Positions 24,561 through 32,255 of a stretch of 34,988 bases of DNA are shown here, piece by piece; position 1 is the stretch's first letter; every line of letters begins with the position of its first letter. The DNA lies in contig JAJXVP010000012.1 of NCBI GenBank assembly GCA_021782055.1, positions 1-34,988 on the forward strand, read 5' to 3'. A model generated the notes under the pieces. The model worked only from the letters and a program-made list of their open reading frames with translations, was not told the DNA's origin and ran no database searches. The DNA comes from a bacterium (GTDB taxonomy: Bacteria; Spirochaetota; Spirochaetia; JABEVK01). The translations under genes and the position numbers were made by a program.

Positions 24561-26078
24561 ATGACAAAGCATAGTCCGCAAAAGCACCAGCTCAGGTTCT
24601 CGCGCCGTGTCTTGCATCCCTTGGCTGACAATTTTCTATCATTCACGATAGATGTCTCGCTCATTATCGGTGGGCATTGGTGGGGAACCAGTAAAGGAAC
24701 CAGGAACGGGCTGTCGCGGCACAAAACCTCACCGCTTTCGTTGGACAACCCCCTCCTTAGGATGTATACGCGTCTTTTGGGGCCGGCTTTTCTGCGCGTG
24801 GGGGGTACGGAAGCTGACCGAATCCGCTACGGATTTTATCGTGAAATGCCAAATTCTGGAGCGTCACAATCCAGTGCTTCCTCGGCGTTTGCTGCCTCCT
24901 CCATAACTCCAGAACACATCTTTACCCTAAAGAAAAAGCTTTGGAAGCAGTTGGCGGACTATTGTCAGTCCACAAAGCTTCGTTTGTTGTTTACCGTTGC
25001 AGCTGGACCGGAAGCTCGCGACCCAAAAGGCAACTGGCTAAGTCATGACACTGAAAGGCTTTTGCGATATACCGCACGAAAAAAAATCCCTGTTGCCGCT
25101 TGGGAACTGGGGAATGAAGTCAACGCCTACCCTTTTTTATGGGGTCTCAAGAACAGAGTCTCGGCGCGGCAATACGCCCGCGATTTTGAGAAATTTGCCG
25201 CGTTATGTCAGCAATGGACGCCTCAAGCTCTTCGCGTTGGGCCTGCCTCGGCGATTTGGCCACTTATTGGGGAACCACATCCTCTGATTCCTGAGTTCTG
25301 CCGAAGCTCCGCAGCCAAAGCAGTCGATGCTTTAAGTTTTCATTTTTATCCTCAACAATCTCGGCGTGGGCGATTTGCCGTTCGTCGAGCAAAACCTTAC
25401 ACTCTCTTAAGCTCTCGAGTCTTGGACAGTGCGCGAAGACCTGTAAAACGGGTCCGGCAAGTAGCGCAAAGCACAGCGGCTCAAAACGCTCAAATCTGGA
25501 TCACAGAAAGTGGCCACGCACTCTACGGAGGCGAACCCGGAGTCTCAAACACCTTTTTATCTACCTTGTGGTGGCTGGACCAGTTAGCCCTTTACGCCGT
25601 AGAGGGAGTAGACGTGGTGTTCCGGCAAAGCTTAATCGGCAGTGATTATGGTCTTTTGGAAGAAAAAACCTTGCGGCCGCGGCCCGATTACTATGCCAGT
25701 TTTTTGTGGAAAAAGCTAATACGGTCTCCAGTTTACGAACCTCCAAAAGTCAAGGGTGGCAACCTCAGGGCATGGGCCTTTGGCGGCGACCAGCGAATGT
25801 GGTTGATCGTGATTAACTTAAATCGCCACGCCCATGCCCACATAGATGTAGGTCAACCCATTAAGGAAAAGATTGTCCTATCGGCCCCGAAGAATTCACC
25901 TGAGTTGTTGCTGGTGAACGGTAAGCCAGCTTTGCCACGAATGCTATGGGATTGGGACCACCCTGAAGTTCAACATTGGTGGGGACTTGCATGCCCAGGG
26001 GAGACTGTAGCTTCAGAACTTTTTCAACATATTACTTTACCACCCTTGTCTTGCGCCTTCTTAAGCCTGGCGCCTTGA
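24561..26078 (+). CDS. GH79 heparanase-like glycoside hydrolase, no visible export signal
   Basis: This 505-residue protein has the layout of GH79 heparanase/beta-glucuronidase enzymes: a TIM barrel followed by a C-terminal beta domain. Matching motifs are FLSFTIDVSL near the N terminus, FLRVGGTEADRI (about 77-88), WELGNEVNAYPF with the acid/base Glu186, and the nucleophile Glu316 in IWITESGHALYGG. The stretch VSNTFLSTLWWLDQL and VVFRQSLIGSDYGLL, and then PRPDYYASFLWKKLI, also match. Both catalytic Glu residues are present. The substrate would be a glycan with uronic acid or glucose-like residues, and cannot be fixed here. The first 25 residues are basic and polar rather than a signal peptide, which is odd for an enzyme acting on polymers. 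ATG 24561 has no ribosome-binding site; GATGAT lies six bases before it. Confidence 0.85.
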   Translation: MTKHSPQKHQLRFSRRVLHPLADNFLSFTIDVSLIIGGHWWGTSKGTRNGLSRHKTSPLSLDNPLLRMYTRLLGPAFLRVGGTEADRIRYGFYREMPNSGASQSSASSAFAASSITPEHIFTLKKKLWKQLADYCQSTKLRLLFTVAAGPEARDPKGNWLSHDTERLLRYTARKKIPVAAWELGNEVNAYPFLWGLKNRVSARQYARDFEKFAALCQQWTPQALRVGPASAIWPLIGEPHPLIPEFCRSSAAKAVDALSFHFYPQQSRRGRFAVRRAKPYTLLSSRVLDSARRPVKRVRQVAQSTAAQNAQIWITESGHALYGGEPGVSNTFLSTLWWLDQLALYAVEGVDVVFRQSLIGSDYGLLEEKTLRPRPDYYASFLWKKLIRSPVYEPPKVKGGNLRAWAFGGDQRMWLIVINLNRHAHAHIDVGQPIKEKIVLSAPKNSPELLLVNGKPALPRMLWDWDHPEVQHWWGLACPGETVASELFQHITLPPLSCAFLSLAP

Positions 26079-26103
26079 CCCAGAACAAGGAGGTCGGTAT
26101 AGT
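26075..26103 (+). promoter_or_regulatory. Strong promoter of the 54-residue zinc-ribbon gene
   Basis: TTGACC (26075-26080) overlaps the GH79 stop codon. It is followed after 17 bases by TATAGT (26098-26103). The leader of about 16-17 bases contains AGAAGGAG before ATG 26127. Confidence 0.7.
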
Positions 26104-26126
26104 AGACCTTCTGAGAAGGAGCTGTC

Positions 26127-26291
26127 ATGTCCAAAGCCCATCGGGGTCGAAGTCTTCGCGAGACCCCCAGTAAAAGTCGGGGAACGTGTCCTTCCTGTCA
26201 GCGCTCGGCTATCAAGCTTTTATACGAGGTAGAGCTGTCAGGAAATAAAACCAAGGTTTGCAAACAGTGCAAAGCTAAGGTCACCGCTTAA
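26127..26291 (+). CDS. 54-residue zinc-ribbon protein, monocistronic
   Basis: This small basic protein (MSKAHRGRSLRE...) has two Cys pairs, CPSC (Cys21, Cys24) and CKQC (Cys45, Cys48). They flank a short beta hairpin (IKLLYEVELSGNKTKV), the layout of a small Cys4 zinc ribbon. The basic N-terminal tail suggests contact with nucleic acid, for example the ribosome, but this is inference. Start and boundaries are well supported by a consensus promoter, AGAAGGAG before the ATG, a TAA stop and a perfect terminator 13 bases later. The full transcription unit is only about 220 bases, a pattern expected of a highly expressed housekeeping gene. I do not know a named family for it. Confidence 0.85.
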   Translation: MSKAHRGRSLRETPSKSRGTCPSCQRSAIKLLYEVELSGNKTKVCKQCKAKVTA

Positions 26292-26304
26292 CCTTGACCG
26301 TTGA

Positions 26305-26331
26305 GGCCGCCTACCAGGCGGCCTTTTTTTT
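26305..26331 (+). terminator. Rho-independent terminator after the zinc-ribbon gene
   Basis: A perfect 7-bp stem GGCCGCC/GGCGGCC (26305-26311 with 26317-26323), loop TACCA, is followed by eight T residues. Confidence 0.95.
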
Positions 26332-26335
26332 CCTC

Positions 26336-26364
26336 TTCTCAAGAGGAACATCCTCCTGTAGAGT
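26336..26364 (+). promoter_or_regulatory. Promoter giving a predicted leaderless moxR-operon mRNA
   Basis: TTCTCA (26336-26341), 17 bases, TAGAGT (26359-26364), then six bases to ATG 26371. It follows directly after the terminator. Confidence 0.6.
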
Positions 26365-26370
26365 GTTGGT

Positions 26371-27321
26371 ATGAATTTGGCTTCAGCTGGGGAAATTTAC
26401 AAAGCACTATGTAACGGTCTCTTACAGGCTTTTTTTGGTAAAGCCGAAATTGTAGAAAAAATAGCTTTGTCTGTTATGGCGGGAGGTCATCTTCTGATCG
26501 AAGATGTTCCCGGAGTAGGGAAAACAACTGCAGCCAAGGCCTTGGCGAGACTAATCAGCCGAGACGGAAAGGCCTTGGCGTTCCGCCGAATTCAATTTAC
26601 CCCAGATTTATTGCCCTACGATATCACCGGGACTGACGTATTTCATCCCGATTCCGGACAGTTTGAGTTTATCCCCGGCCCTGTCTTTGCCCCGATCGTC
26701 TTAGGGGATGAAATCAACCGGGCAACCCCCAAGGTTCAGTCAGCACTTTTAGAAGTTATGGAAGAAGGTCAAGTGTCGTTGGGGGGAGTGACGCGCCAGG
26801 TTGACCCGTTCTTTTTTGTGGTTGCCACCCAAAATCCCCTTGAAACAGAAGGTGTTTACCCTCTCCCTGAAGCGCAGTTGGATCGGTTCTTCATGAAAAT
26901 CCAAGTGGGATATCCTGCTACCGAGCGTGAAAAAGCTGTGTGGCTAGGTGACCCCGCTCATCATGTCATCGAAACGCTAAGCCCCGTGGTTGAAGCTGAC
27001 ACGATTCTTCAACTCCGTAAAGACTCCACCCAAGTACACATTGCCCCATCGTTGTTAGACCTCATCGCACAGGTGATGGAACGAACCAGAACTCATAAAG
27101 GCATAGCCTTAGGCTTATCACCACGGAGCGGGGTACATTTGATCAAAGCTCTTCGTTGTGCGGCTATGGTACAGGGACGCGATTATGTCCAGGCCGAGGA
27201 TTTTCGGTGGTTGGCGAAGGATGTTTTAGAACATCGTTTGATGTACCAAGAATCTGCTCCCGAGCGGAACGGCCTTTTTTCTCAAATCCTGACTGAAGAA
27301 CTGGCCCGCCATGAAGTTTAA
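26371..27321 (+). CDS. MoxR-family AAA+ ATPase
   Basis: This 316-residue MoxR-type ATPase is a class thought to act as a chaperone that assembles or activates partner proteins with von Willebrand-like domains. It shows Walker A VPGVGKTT (46-53), Walker B IVLGDEIN (Asp113, Glu114) and sensor-1 region VATQNPLETEGVYPLPEAQLDRF, followed by the C-terminal lid domain with GLSPRSGVHLIKA. The length is typical. It is first in an operon with DUF58, transglutaminase and TPR genes, a known conserved grouping. The stop overlaps the likely start of the DUF58 gene by 11 bases. Confidence 0.95.
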   Translation: MNLASAGEIYKALCNGLLQAFFGKAEIVEKIALSVMAGGHLLIEDVPGVGKTTAAKALARLISRDGKALAFRRIQFTPDLLPYDITGTDVFHPDSGQFEFIPGPVFAPIVLGDEINRATPKVQSALLEVMEEGQVSLGGVTRQVDPFFFVVATQNPLETEGVYPLPEAQLDRFFMKIQVGYPATEREKAVWLGDPAHHVIETLSPVVEADTILQLRKDSTQVHIAPSLLDLIAQVMERTRTHKGIALGLSPRSGVHLIKALRCAAMVQGRDYVQAEDFRWLAKDVLEHRLMYQESAPERNGLFSQILTEELARHEV

Positions 27322-28437
27322 AGTTTCTTCTCCGTTCACACTTTCCGGCTACGCTTTTTTTTTACCTCTCTGACTTTTTTCCTGTTAGGCACGATTCGAG
27401 GCGAGTTAGCCACCCTCCTTTGGGGAGCTTTTTTCGTGCTTATATTTTTCTACTTGTTGCTCGCTCGCGGAGTCGCTGCTTGGCGTCTCAAAAAGCAGTA
27501 TCAACAAGCTCTTCCTTCGGTCGTCCCCACCGAGGGAAACTTTCCTTTAGAGGCGCAAGAATGGAAAATTTTTTGGCCGGCGTATCCCTTGCCTGACGTT
27601 CCTTGGATGAGCTGGTCCTTAGAAGTCCTTGGCTATCACTCTCCAGGCCGTCATTGGCGGGTGGAACAGGCCTTGGTGTCCCAACAAGAGTCAATGCTCT
27701 CTGTTACCTGTTTGCGCGGGTGCTACCAGTTGCGTCTATGCCTCAACCTTAAAGATCGCTTTGGGTTTACCGTTAGCCGACATCGCCTTCCTGAAGCGTT
27801 GGAGGTGAGCGTACTCCCTAACCCTGGCCAACGTCTTCCTTTTTCAACGCACACAGCTCCGTCCTGGTCAGGCCTTTCGTCTGGGCCTCCAGCACCCTCC
27901 TCTATGGTTGGCGAGACTCGCCCCTATCTGCCTGGCGACGATATACGTCGTATGAATTGGCGCTTATGGGCACATACAGCACAACCATTTGTTCGAGCTA
28001 CCGAGTGGCTCCCGCCGCCACTTGGTGAAACTCTCTGGGTTTTAGACACATCGGTACCGCCTGGAACATCTCCGTCAGCAGGAGAACATTGGCTAGATTT
28101 GAGAGCAGCTGCTCTCTTGGCAGCCTTAGCGCAAACGGGAAGTTGGCGCTTATATATTCCTTCTTTTTTCGTACATCTACGGGGTGATAGTAGCAATATA
28201 GCCTCTGCACAAAAGGCTCTAGCCGCGATTACCAATAAGGCAGAGGCGCATTTGCCCAAGTTAACTAGGCGCAAAGCTATCGTTGTTTCTGGTCCCGGGT
28301 GTCCTGGTTTAGAAAACTTACTCCTTGCGGCGCAACAAAAAGGTGTACGTTTGAGGCCTTTCCTTGTGTCTGGCCCGTCACAGTCCGTCCAGCCTAGTAC
28401 CATTCCTGTCAATCCGTCTCGGGGGGTAGCATGGTAG
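27311..28437 (+). pseudogene. DUF58 protein, reading frame interrupted at a T9 tract
   Basis: The expected start is ATG 27311, inside the end of moxR. This frame encodes a membrane-anchored N terminus (MKFKVSSPFTLSGYAFF) but stops at 27371-27373. The rest of the protein lies in another frame, open from 27322 to 28437. One extra T in the run at 27355-27363 would join the two into a 375-residue protein with two adjacent N-terminal membrane segments, as DUF58 proteins have. The main domain has the DUF58 signature GETRPYLPGDDIRRMNWRLWA (about residues 197-217 of the joined protein) and a von Willebrand-like segment WVLDTSVP. If the frame is not restored, translation could begin at GTG 27436 (GGGGAG eight bases before), giving 333 residues without the first membrane segment. 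Sequencing error, slippage and true mutation remain possible. The stop overlaps the next gene by 7 bases. Confidence 0.8.
27355..27363 (+). repeat. Homopolymer T9 at the DUF58 frame break
   Basis: Nine T residues, about 45 bases into the DUF58 gene. T10 would give a continuous frame; T9 does not. Such tracts vary by polymerase slippage and are also typical sites of sequencing error. Confidence 0.9.
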
Positions 28438-30473
28438 GTTGGTTACGTCTTATAGCGCCACTATACCTCACCATTCATGCAGCACTGGCTTTGGCAAATA
28501 TCGCAGAACCGGCTATCCTGTTCGTAGGAGTCCTTGCCGCTAGCCTCTGGGGCCAGTCACTCGCTCGAAGAAAACCCTGGTTCGCATTGTTGGCTTTAGC
28601 CGGAACCTATGCCGGGCTTTGGGCGATTTTTCGTATCCTCCTGCTTTTTTGGCCACAAACTATAGGAGTCTGGGATTATTGGCCCACCGTGGTAGAGCGC
28701 CAACTTCTACTTTTAGGTATTCCCTTTATACTCTTTGGGTTCTTTGGTTATTTAGGTAAAAGAACACCCTCGTTCCTCCCGGCTGAACGACTGTTTCATG
28801 CCGTTCTCTTGGCCCTACTTTTTTGGGACCAAGGAGGATACAGAATCTTTTTTTACCCGCATCCTCTTTGGGAAGCTTTGTCACTATGTCTATTTATCTT
28901 AGCGGAGGCCGGAGTTCTTGCCTTGCAACGGCGAACCCACCACCGTTCGCCCGTATGGATTCCGGCAAGTTTGCTTGTCGTAGCCACCGGTTTGGGATTG
29001 CTGTGGTCGACGTTAAACCATTATGAAGAAGCCTCGACAGTCTCGGGAGGGGGACTGCTCAAGCCTCAAGCCTTGCAGTTTGATTTTTCTCCACTTGTTC
29101 GATTAGAAAGCCGAATTTCTCTGGACGATAAATTGATTCTTTTGTACCGAGAAGACGGACCACCTATCACCCGTTATTTGAGGAGGTTTGTTCTTTCGGG
29201 ATATTCTCGTCAAAAAGGTTTTTTTATCAGTCCCCAATTTCCCGGTGAAGCCCCGCAAAGCGTAGGAAAAGCCCCAGAAACTTTCCAACTTACACCTGAT
29301 AGTAGTCAAGCCCGAGTCACGGTTCGACAAGAATACTTTTTGGTCAACCTTGATCCTTCTTCCTTTCTAAGCCTGAATGACCCCATTGCGCTCCAGCCTC
29401 TCCAACGATGGAACCAATCCTCCTTTGTCAACGCGTATCGGGTAGTCTCAAAGGTGCCTACAGATTTTTTATGGCAAATTGACACTATCGAACATTCTGG
29501 CCTCCCCACGTCAGAAAAAGCCCATTATACGAATTACGGGCATCAGGAATGGTTGAAAGCTCTTGCTCTTTCTTGGGTGGAGGGCGCGCAAACACCACTA
29601 GAAAAGGTTGCGGCCATTGAAGACCAACTAAAAACACATTATTGGTACTCATTGAATCCCGGACCGGCTCCCGGTGATCCCTTGAAACAATTTTTGTTAA
29701 CAACCAAAAAAGGGTACTGTACTTATTTTGCCTTTGCGATGGCTTTGTTATTGCGCAGTGTGGGGATCCCCTCGCGAATAGCCATTGGCTTTTATACCAA
29801 CCCGGAAGAAGGCTTACTGGGGTTCTATCCGGTCAGAGCGATGCAGGCCCATGCCTGGGTCGAAGTCCCCTTCCAAGGTTTTGGGTGGATTCCCTTTGAT
29901 CCTACAAGCGATCGCTTAGCCCCCGGAGAAACCTTCCGTAATCCTCCCCAAATCAGCCCACAACAGATGGAAAGCTTAATTTCGGAGGTTCTCAAAGCAA
30001 ATCCTCGGGCTACGGTTGCGACACGACCTAAGCCAAGCCCATGGCAACAGTTTTGGAAATCTGTCCAGCATCAGGCTCGGAACTGGTGGCCACTTGGTTT
30101 GCTTTTTTTACTTATCCTCAGTAATCTCGGCTTACGCGGACTTTGGCGTTTACGTTGGAAAACCTCAGAGCCTCGCGCTAGGACCGAAGCGCTCTACCGG
30201 CGCTATTGCCGAGAACTGCGTTGGGCGGGAATTATACCTTACCAGCCGCTTTTACCCGCGCAAACCGCTGTCACTGATTTGGGAAAGTTTATGGCACAAG
30301 CAGTTTCACAAGCCCGTTATGCCGCAGAATATAGCACCGAACAGAGTAAAGCAGCCTGGCTACGCTATTTTGGTTCCTTTACGGAACGACAAAAACTTTT
30401 GGGGATGCGATTTTTACTTTGCATCGTGCTTCCGCCTTGGTTTCACAGCAGGTTTCCTCGGAGGCAGGCTTGA
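28431..30473 (+). CDS. Membrane-bound transglutaminase-like protein (TgpA type)
   Basis: This 680-residue protein has about six membrane segments in the first 200 residues, a periplasmic region, a transglutaminase-like domain (about 395-500), one further membrane segment (about 548-565) and a cytoplasmic tail. The catalytic triad is present: Cys430 in KKGYCTYFA, His474 in HAWVEV and Asp490 in WIPFDPTSD. The layout is that of TgpA-type proteins, which are regularly coupled to MoxR and DUF58 genes and thought to act on the envelope. The actual reaction (cross-link or proteolysis) is not known from sequence. The start overlaps the DUF58 stop by 7 bases. Confidence 0.92.
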   Translation: MVGWLRLIAPLYLTIHAALALANIAEPAILFVGVLAASLWGQSLARRKPWFALLALAGTYAGLWAIFRILLLFWPQTIGVWDYWPTVVERQLLLLGIPFILFGFFGYLGKRTPSFLPAERLFHAVLLALLFWDQGGYRIFFYPHPLWEALSLCLFILAEAGVLALQRRTHHRSPVWIPASLLVVATGLGLLWSTLNHYEEASTVSGGGLLKPQALQFDFSPLVRLESRISLDDKLILLYREDGPPITRYLRRFVLSGYSRQKGFFISPQFPGEAPQSVGKAPETFQLTPDSSQARVTVRQEYFLVNLDPSSFLSLNDPIALQPLQRWNQSSFVNAYRVVSKVPTDFLWQIDTIEHSGLPTSEKAHYTNYGHQEWLKALALSWVEGAQTPLEKVAAIEDQLKTHYWYSLNPGPAPGDPLKQFLLTTKKGYCTYFAFAMALLLRSVGIPSRIAIGFYTNPEEGLLGFYPVRAMQAHAWVEVPFQGFGWIPFDPTSDRLAPGETFRNPPQISPQQMESLISEVLKANPRATVATRPKPSPWQQFWKSVQHQARNWWPLGLLFLLILSNLGLRGLWRLRWKTSEPRARTEALYRRYCRELRWAGIIPYQPLLPAQTAVTDLGKFMAQAVSQARYAAEYSTEQSKAAWLRYFGSFTERQKLLGMRFLLCIVLPPWFHSRFPRRQA

Positions 30474-32230
30474 GAAAGCTCCGTTTACTGTTACTTTATC
30501 TAGCCGTTATACCCCTTCCTGCTGTAGCCATAGGCCCTGGCTTGCCGGCCTTACTTTCGCAAGCGCGTGAAGCTCAAACCCTTCAGAATTATCAAACAGC
30601 GGTTCAAGCCTACCTCAATGCCCGCCATCAATACCCTAACGCGGCAGAACCGGCCGAAGAACTTGGCAAGCTCTATCAAAGCCAAAAACTTTACCAGCTA
30701 GCTTTACCACAATTCCAGGACGCCGTGAACTTATCGCCTCAACAGCCAGAAATTCGCTTAAACCTTGCACAGAATTTATCATATCTCGATCGCAATAGTG
30801 ACGCTGTTAAAGTCCTTGCAAAGGCCACAAAGCTTTTTCCTCGTAACGTAGATATCGTGCAAAACTTAGGGTGGCTTTATTATAAGACTCAACAGTGCAC
30901 TTTGGGTGTGAAGCTTCTAGAAGCGTTTTTGGCAAACGGACACCAAAACCGTAATTTGGAAATGACCTTGGGAACCTTATATTCCGGTTTGGACGACTAT
31001 TCCGATTCGCGTACACACTATTTGCAGGCTATCGCCCTCGCCCTCAAGGAAAACTCATCTGACCGTCACTTTCGTTCTATCTGTTGGTACAACTTGTCGC
31101 TTTTAGAAAAATCCTTTAATCACTTTGACTTAGCTTTTCAAGCGATTCATCAGTCCTTGGAGGCCGAAGACCGCTCAGCAAGCTGGCTGGCCTTAGGCGA
31201 ATTACAGCAAGCCCAGCTTCAAGTGCCTCAAGCCGTGCAATCTTATCAAAGGGCGTCCAAAGCTGATGAAACTCCGTTGTCGACCTATGACCTGGCGGCA
31301 ATTGAAGGCCTATCAGGCCACCTTGATCTGGCATTTGCCAGTGCTCGACAAATCGAGAACTTTAAAGATGACAGCTGGATTTACAACTTTGGAGTCACCA
31401 AAGCACAGTTTCTTCGCGATATGGCCAAGCTCTATCGTGACCTATGGACTGACAAAGCCAACGCTGTTGACTTAACTCCCCGTTTGACCTGGGGGGCTTG
31501 GTGGAGTTGGTTAATTCACAAAATCACCTGGTCTTGGTGGGCCTGGTATTGGACCCAACAATACCAACAATGGGAACTTAAGCTAGCCTCTCAAGCCGAG
31601 GCCGGCGGCAATGCCCCAGAAGCATGGTCTGATTTAATCAAAGCTAACATTGACCACCCTGAAGTGGCATTAAAATACTTACAAAAACTAAAAGCCTATG
31701 AGGCTGAAAAAAATCCGTCCACTCAAGCGCTTTACCTTGCTCAAGAGGGCCGCTTAAAAAAGAGTCCGACTTTGCTAGCGCAAGCTATCGAACTTTTTCC
31801 TCCCGAGCAAATTGCTGAAAAAGTCACGGCCGAAGCGGACTTGATTGCTCTTTTAAAAGCCCAGGGAGCAGATGTCGCCACCTGGTACCCTCTCGTCAAT
31901 CAAGTGTTCGAGAAACTCCCCGGAATTCTGACTAATCGAGGGATAGCCCTACCTGTTGTGGATATTATTTATGGCGGAACACCGGCAGACCAAAAGATCT
32001 GGCGCCATGCAGTTGCTGATTTTTCAGAGGCCGCTCAGTGGGATGCTCGACCCTACGACCGTCCGGGAGTAGCTTATACTCTAGCTTTAGACATTAGTCA
32101 TAGCGAAGGAATTTGGAACCTCTATGATGGGCACGGAAAAAGTGTCCTTCAAGGAACATTCCAACGTGACCAAAAAAAAGAGACGGCGCTTAACGATATT
32201 TATCAAAACATCCTGCGCCGTCCCTGGTAA
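30470..32230 (+). CDS. Exported TPR-repeat protein with a Trp-rich cluster
   Basis: The most likely start is TTG 30470, which overlaps the transglutaminase stop as TTGA and has GGAGG five bases upstream. It gives 586 residues beginning with a clear signal peptide (MRKLRLLLLYLAVIPLPAVA). Tetratricopeptide repeats fill roughly residues 30-290 (for example PEIRLNLAQNLSYLDRNSDAVKVL). A remarkable stretch at about 341-368 (bases 31490-31573) has ten Trp in 28 residues and could insert in or lie on a membrane. The C-terminal ~190 residues are helical with a final beta-rich segment. As fourth gene of the moxR operon it may be the periplasmic partner of the transglutaminase/DUF58 complex. The exact role is unknown. 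Confidence 0.82.
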   Translation: MRKLRLLLLYLAVIPLPAVAIGPGLPALLSQAREAQTLQNYQTAVQAYLNARHQYPNAAEPAEELGKLYQSQKLYQLALPQFQDAVNLSPQQPEIRLNLAQNLSYLDRNSDAVKVLAKATKLFPRNVDIVQNLGWLYYKTQQCTLGVKLLEAFLANGHQNRNLEMTLGTLYSGLDDYSDSRTHYLQAIALALKENSSDRHFRSICWYNLSLLEKSFNHFDLAFQAIHQSLEAEDRSASWLALGELQQAQLQVPQAVQSYQRASKADETPLSTYDLAAIEGLSGHLDLAFASARQIENFKDDSWIYNFGVTKAQFLRDMAKLYRDLWTDKANAVDLTPRLTWGAWWSWLIHKITWSWWAWYWTQQYQQWELKLASQAEAGGNAPEAWSDLIKANIDHPEVALKYLQKLKAYEAEKNPSTQALYLAQEGRLKKSPTLLAQAIELFPPEQIAEKVTAEADLIALLKAQGADVATWYPLVNQVFEKLPGILTNRGIALPVVDIIYGGTPADQKIWRHAVADFSEAAQWDARPYDRPGVAYTLALDISHSEGIWNLYDGHGKSVLQGTFQRDQKKETALNDIYQNILRRPW

Positions 32231-32255
32231 CCTTACGAGTGGAAATCTAAAGCTT

